Positions 58,709-64,000 of a stretch of DNA of 64,000 bases are shown in pieces. Within the stretch, counting starts at the first letter, position 1; each line of letters begins with the position of its first letter. Made by a program: the position numbers and the translations under genes. Under the pieces are notes generated by a model, which was not told where the DNA came from, searched no databases, and saw nothing but the letters and a program-made list of their open reading frames with translations. This DNA comes from Sphingomonas sp. S1-29 (GTDB lineage: Bacteria > Pseudomonadota > Alphaproteobacteria > Sphingomonadales > Sphingomonadaceae), in NCBI RefSeq assembly GCF_026167545.1, contig NZ_CP110678.1, forward strand, positions 1,609,501 to 1,673,500. The letters run 5' to 3'.

Positions 58709-60681
58709 AACGCCTGCCCCAACGACACGTACACCGCGACGCGCGGGTCGCCGGGCTGCGGGTTGAGCGGGGTGCCGACATCGATGCGGATCGGCCCGAA
58801 GTTCGAATAATAGCGAACCCCAATCCCCGCGCCGTACCGGAAATCGGTGAATTTGGGCAGCGGCGAGGTGTAGATGTTGCCGCCGTCGAGGAAGGGGACG
58901 ATCCCGAACGCGCCGAACGCCTTCACCCGCGCCTCGATGGAGAATTCGGTCAGGCTGCGCCCGCCAATCGGATCGTTGTTCTGGTCGCGCGGGCCGATGT
59001 CCTGGAAGCCATAGCCGCGCACCGACGCGCCGCCGCCGGCATAGAAGCGCCGCGAGGGGGCGACCGCATCGCGCGGCGCGCCGACGATCGTGCCGAGCCG
59101 GACACGCCCCGCGACGACGACGCGGTCGTTGAACGGGTGATAGGCGCTGGCGTCGAGCTGGGTGCGCGCATAGCCGAAGGTCGCGCCGCTGAACGACACC
59201 TCGGGCGACAGCCGCCCCGACAGGCGAAAGCCGCGCGTCGGGTTGAGCAGATCGTCGCTGCCGTCATAGGCCAGGCTCGTCGGCAGCGCGCCGATGAAAT
59301 AGATCCGCTCGCGCGGTTCGCCGGTGGCGAGGATCACGTCGCGCTCGTTCGACGCGAGCAATTCGGCGCCGAGCGACCAGGTCCACGCCTTTTGGAAGAA
59401 GATGTTGGTCTGGCGCTCGAGGCTGCCCGAGAGCTGGAAGGTATCGGCGACAAAGGCGTCGCGTTCGAGATGCGCGGCGACCATTTGCAGCGTCAGCACG
59501 CGATCGCGCCCGTGGAAATTGTTACGGCGAAACACCACGCTGCCCAATTGCTCGCGGGTGCCGAGCACCCCGCGCAGCGTGAGGCCGCCTTCGGGGGGGA
59601 ACAGGTTGCGGTGGGTCCAGCTAACCTCGGCACGCGCGCCTTCGCCGGTGCCATAGCCGAGCTCACCCGCGATCGTGCGCGGCGGGCCGGGGACGATCCG
59701 CATGTCGAGATCGACGGTGCCCGGCGCCTGCCCCTTCACTTCCTCTATTCGCACCGCCGAGACGATCCCGGTCTGGATGATCGCGCGCCGCAGATCCTCG
59801 ACCGAGTTCGAATCATAGACGTCGCCGGGTTCGAAGCGCGCGATGTCGAGCACATGCTCGGCATCGAACACGCGATCGTCGCGCATCATCACGCGTCCGA
59901 AGCGCAGCAATTCGCCGGGCTGGACATCCATTGACAGCGTCGCGGTCTGCGTCGCGTGATCGACCACGACGCGCGGTTCGCCGACCTCGGCAAAGGGAAA
60001 GCCCTCGCGCCCGACGCGGGTGCGCAGCGCGGTCTCGGCAGCGGCGATCGCATCGGCGTTGACCGGATCATTCGCGTCGATGTCGAAGCTCTGGCGCAAT
60101 TCGTCCTGCTTGGCGCCGGCAGCGGCCAGCCCGGCGACATCGACCCGCTCGAGCCGATAGACCGGCCCCGGCACCACCTCGAGCGTCACCAGCAACTCGC
60201 CCGCGGCGGGTTCGACGCGGGTGTCGATCCGCGCGTCATAATAGCCCTCGGCGCGCAGCACCTCGCCGAGCAGCGTCGAATCGGCGCGCGCGCGCCGGTC
60301 GATCTGCGCGGCGTTGGCGGGCTTGTCGCGATTGGCGCGCAGGATCGATCCCTCGTCGAAGCGCTGGCGCATCAGCTCGGTCCAGACCGCGTCCATCCCC
60401 TCGACCTGGTAGCGATAGCGCGCCTCGCCGGTGCCGTCGTCGATCGCGGCTTCGGCGGTGGCGGTCTCGCCGGGGGCGAGCGCGAGATCGGGCCAGGCGA
60501 TGCCGAGCTCGGGCATCGGCATCAGCGGCGCATCGGGGTCGAGCAGGTCGTCGTCCTGCGCGCTCGCGGGCGCGGCGGCGTCGGGCGTGGCTGCGGTCTG
60601 CGCGCGCGATACCGCGGGCGACAGAACGAGCAGGCCGGCGACGGCAGCGCGCCAGCAACGCCGGCGGGGAACGAGCGACAT
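58705..60681 (-). CDS. tamA: Translocation and assembly module protein TamA
   Basis: A 658-residue outer-membrane Omp85-family protein. Signal peptide (MSLVPRRRCWRAAVAGLLVL ... SRAQTA), a variable acidic/Ala stretch, three POTRA domains (residues about 75-330), and a 16-strand barrel with the GGGASVRGYGFQDIGPRDQN motif (VRGY in the barrel loop) and terminal Phe (YVSLGQAF). It is coupled to tamB downstream. The tamA-tamB order is the standard proteobacterial one. Confidence 0.94.
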   Translation of the reverse strand: MSLVPRRRCWRAAVAGLLVLSPAVSRAQTAATPDAAAPASAQDDDLLDPDAPLMPMPELGIAWPDLALAPGETATAEAAIDDGTGEARYRYQVEGMDAVWTELMRQRFDEGSILRANRDKPANAAQIDRRARADSTLLGEVLRAEGYYDARIDTRVEPAAGELLVTLEVVPGPVYRLERVDVAGLAAAGAKQDELRQSFDIDANDPVNADAIAAAETALRTRVGREGFPFAEVGEPRVVVDHATQTATLSMDVQPGELLRFGRVMMRDDRVFDAEHVLDIARFEPGDVYDSNSVEDLRRAIIQTGIVSAVRIEEVKGQAPGTVDLDMRIVPGPPRTIAGELGYGTGEGARAEVSWTHRNLFPPEGGLTLRGVLGTREQLGSVVFRRNNFHGRDRVLTLQMVAAHLERDAFVADTFQLSGSLERQTNIFFQKAWTWSLGAELLASNERDVILATGEPRERIYFIGALPTSLAYDGSDDLLNPTRGFRLSGRLSPEVSFSGATFGYARTQLDASAYHPFNDRVVVAGRVRLGTIVGAPRDAVAPSRRFYAGGGASVRGYGFQDIGPRDQNNDPIGGRSLTEFSIEARVKAFGAFGIVPFLDGGNIYTSPLPKFTDFRYGAGIGVRYYSNFGPIRIDVGTPLNPQPGDPRVAVYVSLGQAF

Positions 60682-60817
60682 GCCACCGCCCTAGCCGGTA
60701 ACGCCGCCTCGCGACAATCATTCCGCCCGACCAAATGGGCGGCGTGCCGCAAGCCGCAGCCCCTGCATGGGCAAGCGACCGCTGGCGTCCCCCCGCGCGA
60801 CATGGCAAGGCGCGGCG

Positions 60818-61015
60818 ATGACCGATCCCCGCCCCCCTGCCAGCAAGCCACCCGCGCGCAAGCCCGTCGCCGGCGGCGCCCCGCTTGCCCTGTCGCTGAT
60901 CGTCGGTGCGGTGGTCGGCGCGCTCTATGGCCAGCCCTCGATCGGGCTGCTGATCGGCCTCGGCATCGGCGTCGCGATCGGGCTGCTGATCTGGTGGCGC
61001 GACCGCGCGCGCTGA
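60818..61015 (+). CDS. Small glycine-rich membrane protein
   Basis: A 65-residue protein with a Pro/Lys-rich N-terminus (MTDPRPPASKPPARKPVAGG) and two Gly-rich hydrophobic segments (LALSLIVGAVVGALYG and IGLLIGLGIGVAIGLLIWW) ending WWRDRAR, so it likely forms a TM hairpin. No family name is known to me. It is divergent from tamA and convergent with the S24 regulator gene. The 136 bp before it (60682-60817) contain no obvious feature. Confidence 0.6.
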   Translation: MTDPRPPASKPPARKPVAGGAPLALSLIVGAVVGALYGQPSIGLLIGLGIGVAIGLLIWWRDRAR

Positions 61016-61033
61016 TCGCCGCGCGCACCCGGC

Positions 61034-61651
61034 TCAGGCCAGGCAGCGGCTGACCCAGGCGACGCGGCCGATCACCGCGATCGTCGCCGGATCGATCCCG
61101 AACCAGCTCGGCGCTGCCGGATTGTCGCTGAGGATATCGATCCCGCCGCCCGCGCGCCGCAGCCGTTTGACCATCACCACCCCATCGCGCCGAAGCACGT
61201 AAACCCCCGCGCGCGCACCCAGCCGCGCATCGGCGTCGACCAATATCTCGTCGCCGTCGAGCAGCGTCGGCGCCATCGAATCGCCCGCGACCCGGATCAT
61301 CGACGCTGCCTGCGCGCGGACGCCGAGCCGCGCGAGCAATTGCGGATCGATCCGCGCGGGGCGTTCGGGCACGTCGATCTCGGCCACCCCGCCCGGCCCC
61401 GCCGAGGCGGCGATGTCGAACCGCGGCACCGCGTGGAGCTCGGCAGGCCCACCCAGCGCCGCCTCTGCGACCCCCAGGAAATCGGCGAGCAATCCGCGCT
61501 CGCGCTCGGGCAGCAGCCGCGGCGATCCGCGCGCGACATATTGCTGCACATAGGCCGCGTTGCGCCCGAGCACGCGCGACAGCCGCGCGAGGCTTACCCC
61601 GCGCTCGCCCGCGATCCGCGCCAATGCCGCCCGCTGCTCGTGCGATTCCAT
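61034..61651 (-). CDS. S24 family (LexA/CI-type) transcriptional repressor
   Basis: A 205-residue regulator with an N-terminal helix-turn-helix (VSLARLSRVLGRNAAYVQQYVARGS, residues about 18-42) and a C-terminal S24 peptidase-like domain. The Ser of the Ser-Lys dyad is in RVAGDSMAPTLLDGDEIL (about residue 123) and the Lys in GVVMVKRLRR (about residue 161). An Ala-Gly autocleavage pair may be ASAGPG, but this is uncertain. It faces two small genes across a 91-bp region containing a perfect palindrome, a likely autoregulatory operator. Confidence 0.85.
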   Translation of the reverse strand: MESHEQRAALARIAGERGVSLARLSRVLGRNAAYVQQYVARGSPRLLPERERGLLADFLGVAEAALGGPAELHAVPRFDIAASAGPGGVAEIDVPERPARIDPQLLARLGVRAQAASMIRVAGDSMAPTLLDGDEILVDADARLGARAGVYVLRRDGVVMVKRLRRAGGGIDILSDNPAAPSWFGIDPATIAVIGRVAWVSRCLA

Positions 61652-61667
61652 CGACGATCCATACCCG

Positions 61668-61681
61668 TAGGAAATTTCCTA
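61668..61681. promoter_or_regulatory. Perfect palindrome TAGGAAATTTCCTA, candidate S24-repressor operator
   Basis: A 14-bp perfect inverted repeat lies 17 bp upstream of the S24 gene start and about 60 bp upstream of the divergent small gene. A partial copy (TTGGAAATGCC) starts at about 61688. The AT-rich palindrome stands out in this GC-rich DNA. Binding by the adjacent repressor is inferred from position and symmetry. Confidence 0.65.
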
Positions 61682-61742
61682 GACAAGTTGGAAATGCCGG
61701 AACAGATAAGGAACATTAATTCGCCGGAAGGAGCAACGATGG

Positions 61743-61922
61743 ATGAGCATGCTACCCCGTATCGAACGGTTTTTGCGCCACAGCGCGATGCCGCCCACGC
61801 TGTTCGGCCGGCGGGTCGCGAACGACCCGCGGCTGGTGGGCGACCTGCGCAACGGGCGCGAGCCGGGACCGCAAATGTGTGCTCGGATCGAAGCGTTCCT
61901 CGCCGACCGCGAGCGCGGCTGA
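61743..61922 (+). CDS. 59-residue conserved small protein (helix-turn-helix-like), coupled pair member 1
   Basis: Frame 61743-61922 reads MSMLPRIERFLRHSAMPPTL then FGRRVANDPRLVGDLRNGRE and PGPQMCARIEAFLADRERG. The pattern RIE.FL....M.PT.FGR....DPR.V.DLRNGREP....RIE.F is one I recall from small sphingomonad proteins. Two terminal helices around a central SxxxFGRxxxxDPxLVxxLRxG segment look like a minimal Xre/Cro-type DNA-binding fold. AGGAG lies about nine bases before the ATG; another ATG (61739) is out of frame. The stop overlaps the next start (TGATG). Easily missed because of its size. Confidence 0.7.
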   Translation: MSMLPRIERFLRHSAMPPTLFGRRVANDPRLVGDLRNGREPGPQMCARIEAFLADRERG

Positions 61923-62230
61923 TGGCGCGCGGTCCCGACGCAGCGACGTTGCTCGAACGCGCGCTGGCGGCGCAAATGGCGGCGTTCGGGGGAACGATCG
62001 TCGAGAGCGATTGCGTCCGCTGGGCGAGCGCCACCTTCGTCGGCGCGCGGCATCGGCTGGTGCTGGCGGGCAACGACGGTGCGCCCGCGCGCGACTGGCT
62101 GGCGGCATTGCCCGAAGCCGACTGGACCTTGCGCGAGCATCTGGTCGCCGATGTCCGGCTGATCAGCCGCAATACCGCCGATTCGCGCTTCACCGCGACG
62201 ATTGAGATACTGACCGTCGAGGTCGACTAG
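61922..62230 (+). CDS. 102-residue hypothetical protein, coupled pair member 2
   Basis: Starts MARGPDAATLLERALAAQMA at an ATG overlapping the stop of the 59-residue gene (ATGA within TGATGG), which fixes the start. It has an N-terminal helix and a beta-rich remainder (VRWASATFVGARHRLVLAGN ... HLVADVRLISRNTADSRFTA). No signal peptide or TM helix is present. I do not recognise a family. Co-translation suggests it acts with, or is regulated like, the small DNA-binding-like protein and the S24 repressor. Confidence 0.7.
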   Translation: MARGPDAATLLERALAAQMAAFGGTIVESDCVRWASATFVGARHRLVLAGNDGAPARDWLAALPEADWTLREHLVADVRLISRNTADSRFTATIEILTVEVD

Positions 62231-62232
62231 GC

Positions 62233-63009
62233 TTAGCCGCGCGCGGCGAACTTGCGCAGCGTCGAGAGCGCGTCCTCGAGCCCTTCGGCGTCGGGACGCT
62301 CGTTCATCGCCGGCCCCGAACGGCGGCGGACGATGCCGCGCTCGAGCCGGTCGAGCAGCGAATGGATCGTCGCGTCGGTTTCGGGCGCGGCGATCGGTTC
62401 GGGATCGGGTGCCGATCGCAGCGGGAACGGGAACGGCTCGGGGCGCGTGACGGGGGTGAGGTCGAAGGTTTCGATCCGCGCGGGCTCGGGCACCAGCATC
62501 GGCTTGCGATGCAGCGGCGTCACCGTCGCGCTGGGGGTCGCGGGAACCGGCGGGATCGCCGCGGGATCGAACGCCGCGAGCGGTACGTCGAGGTCGCGCG
62601 GCAGGTCGGCTTCGACGTGCGGCACCGGCGTGGCGACCAAATCGTCCTTCTTGGCGGTCACGTCGAGGAAAGGCGTGCCGAGGTCGCGCGCCGCCATTAC
62701 CGGTTCGCGCGCGGGCGCGTCGGGATGCGCATCGGCGCGGCGCAGCACCGGCGCGGTGCGTACCACGCGGGTCGGCACCAGCACGCGCAGCGCCGCGGCC
62801 CAGGTCGCCACGGCGGCGATCGCGGCGGCGAGCACCATCAGCGCCAGCCGCGCGGTGCTGCCCAAGGGCGGCTCGGCGGCGGGCAGCAGCGAGGGCAGCC
62901 CGCTATCGAGGATCAACGCCTCGATCCGCCAGGTCGGCACGATCGCGACCGCAGCCGCGGCGGCAAGGCCGACGATCGCTGCAGCGAGGGGGGCAAGCGG
63001 CAGGTTCAT
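62233..63009 (-). CDS. Hypothetical membrane protein with two TM helices and disordered tail
   Basis: A 258-residue protein, MNLPLAPLAAAIVGLAAAAA at the N-terminus (TM 1), a periplasmic loop with LILDSGLPSLLPAAEPP, TM 2 (ARLALMVLAAAIAAVATWAA), and a long Pro-rich cytoplasmic tail with TPLHRKPMLVPEPARIETFD and TIHSLLDRLERGIVRRRSG. The tail ends with a helix (EGLEDALSTLRKFAARG). ATG 63009 overlaps the glycosyltransferase stop (ATGA), so the two are coupled; an ATG nine codons upstream is less likely. Function unknown; a role with envelope polysaccharide genes is inferred from position. Confidence 0.7.
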   Translation of the reverse strand: MNLPLAPLAAAIVGLAAAAAVAIVPTWRIEALILDSGLPSLLPAAEPPLGSTARLALMVLAAAIAAVATWAAALRVLVPTRVVRTAPVLRRADAHPDAPAREPVMAARDLGTPFLDVTAKKDDLVATPVPHVEADLPRDLDVPLAAFDPAAIPPVPATPSATVTPLHRKPMLVPEPARIETFDLTPVTRPEPFPFPLRSAPDPEPIAAPETDATIHSLLDRLERGIVRRRSGPAMNERPDAEGLEDALSTLRKFAARG

Positions 63010-64000
63010 GCGTTGACGTTGGGTAAGCGCGACCATGATGTGTCCGTTCGTGCTGCTGCGATAAGCTCTTGGTAGACCGGTTGATACCGGGAAACATTTG
63101 ACGACCAGTTACGCTCGCGCTCGACGAAGGCGCGCGCGGTGGCGCGGCGTTCGTCCCATCCCGCGCGATTGGCGAACAGATCGGCCAGCGCCGACGCGAT
63201 CGCCGAAGGGTCGTCGGGGGCGAACAAGGTGCCGGTGACGCCGTCGGTGATCAGTTCGCGATGCCCGCCGACATTCGAGGCGGCGACGAGCTTGCCCTGC
63301 GCCATCGCCTCGAGCGGCTTGAGCGGGGTGACCAGATCGGTCAACCGCATTCGCTTGCGCGGATAGGCCAGGACATCGATGACGCTGTAATAGCGCTCGA
63401 CCTCGGCATGCGGCACCGGGCCGACGAAATCGATATGCGCCGCGACCGGCGATGCCGCCGCGGCGGCGCGGAGCGCGGCGTCGACCGGCCCGCCGCCGAC
63501 CATCAGCAGCCGCGCATTGGGCCGCGCCGCGACCAATGCGGGCATCGCCGCGATCAGGTCATCCAGCCCTTCATAATCATAGAAGCTGCCGACATAGCCG
63601 ACGACATCGGCGCCGTTGAGCCCGCGTGCCGCCGCCAGCGCCGAATCGCGCGGCAACGGGGTGCCGAACATCCCCATGTCGACGCCGTTGGGTGACACCA
63701 TGATCCGGTTCCCATCGACCCCGCGCGCGATCAGGTCACCGCGCAGCCCCTCGCAGATCACCGCGACGCGATCGACGCGGCGGACCGCGAAGCTTTCGGC
63801 GGCGCGGGTCAGCCGGTAGCGCGCCGAACCCTCGCGCCCGGTGCCGTTGCCGACCGCGGCATCCTCCCAGAAGGCGCGGATTTCGTACAGGCAGGGCAGC
63901 TTGCGCGCGCGCGCCACCTTGAGCATCGCCAGCGCATTGAGCACCGGCGAATGCGCGTGGAGGACGTCGGGGCGGAAGCTGTCGACCACCGAGTCGATCC
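63006..64000 (-). CDS. Glycosyltransferase family 4, exosortase A-associated type (5' end outside window)
   Basis: At least 331 residues of a GT4 (GT-B fold) enzyme; the N-terminal portion lies beyond 64000. The motif PCLYEIRAFWEDAAVGNGTG followed by REGSARYRLTRAAE is very close to the PEP-CTERM/exosortase A-associated glycosyltransferases. Also visible are SPNGVDMGMF, GYVGSFYDYEGLDDLI, and the donor-site Glu region LVTPLKPLEAMAQGKLVAAS. It would build exopolysaccharide or a glycan attached to sorted proteins. The next gene is coupled through an ATGA overlap. Confidence 0.88.
   Translation of the reverse strand, partial: IDSVVDSFRPDVLHAHSPVLNALAMLKVARARKLPCLYEIRAFWEDAAVGNGTGREGSARYRLTRAAESFAVRRVDRVAVICEGLRGDLIARGVDGNRIMVSPNGVDMGMFGTPLPRDSALAAARGLNGADVVGYVGSFYDYEGLDDLIAAMPALVAARPNARLLMVGGGPVDAALRAAAAASPVAAHIDFVGPVPHAEVERYYSVIDVLAYPRKRMRLTDLVTPLKPLEAMAQGKLVAASNVGGHRELITDGVTGTLFAPDDPSAIASALADLFANRAGWDERRATARAFVERERNWSSNVSRYQPVYQELIAAARTDTSWSRLPNVNA

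Noticed and set aside
61743..62230. Toxin-antitoxin pair
   Set aside because: The size and overlap fit, but neither protein matches a toxin or antitoxin family that I know, and the small one resembles a widely conserved sphingomonad protein. Kept as an open question, not a call.

Overview
The window reads as a chromosomal segment of a high-GC alphaproteobacterium of the Sphingomonadales, most like Sphingomonas or a close relative. This rests on the TonB-receptor/phytase pair, a Tad/Cpa pilus cluster, a DUF6481-type protein, an exosortase-A-associated glycosyltransferase, the glnB-glnA pair, and several families of short palindromic repeats common in sphingomonad genomes. All names come from reading the translated sequence; no database search was run.

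Layout. 0-3.8 kb: homoserine kinase, RNase HI, and a two-gene operon of an FAD oxidoreductase and an alpha/beta hydrolase. 3.8-11.6 kb: Tad/Cpa pilus genes cpaA-B-C-D-E-tadB-tadC plus a membrane-anchored helix-hairpin-helix protein; the cpaF motor ATPase gene is absent. 11.8-18.3 kb: a small membrane protein coupled to pyruvate phosphate dikinase, then glyS and glyQ; glyS carries two palindromic repeats in frame. 18.4-25.5 kb: TraB/GumN protein, L25, peptidyl-tRNA hydrolase, a putative 2OG-Fe(II) oxygenase, PAP2 phosphatase, YchF and an aldehyde dehydrogenase. 25.5-33 kb: a VIT-type pseudogene, a secreted three-repeat protein, a CHASE2-EAL phosphodiesterase, a FecR protein with a very long Pro-Glu tract, and a divergent two-partner-secretion type outer-membrane transporter.

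33.1-38.2 kb is an accessory region beginning at a tRNA-Gly(CCC) gene. It holds the first 23 codons of a decayed P4-type integrase, truncated pieces of several unrelated genes, and an intact tyrosinase locus. 38.3-42.3 kb is a divergent TonB-dependent receptor/beta-propeller phytase pair with a palindrome between them. 42.3-52.6 kb carries DUF6481, a CinA/MoaB-type protein, methionine aminopeptidase, glnB-glnA, an M20 peptidase, and a quinone oxidoreductase/SDR operon facing an aldehyde dehydrogenase. 52.6-64 kb carries a zinc-ribbon protein, an SLC13 permease, tamB-tamA, an S24-type repressor divergent from two very small coupled genes with a perfect palindrome between them, a hypothetical membrane protein and a glycosyltransferase cut by the window edge.

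The most unusual observations are the in-frame repeats in glyS, the Pro-Glu/Asp FecR protein with its neighbours, the mosaic of truncated genes next to tRNA-Gly, the apparent ATC start of tadB with the missing cpaF, and the S24 repressor/small-gene/operator unit.
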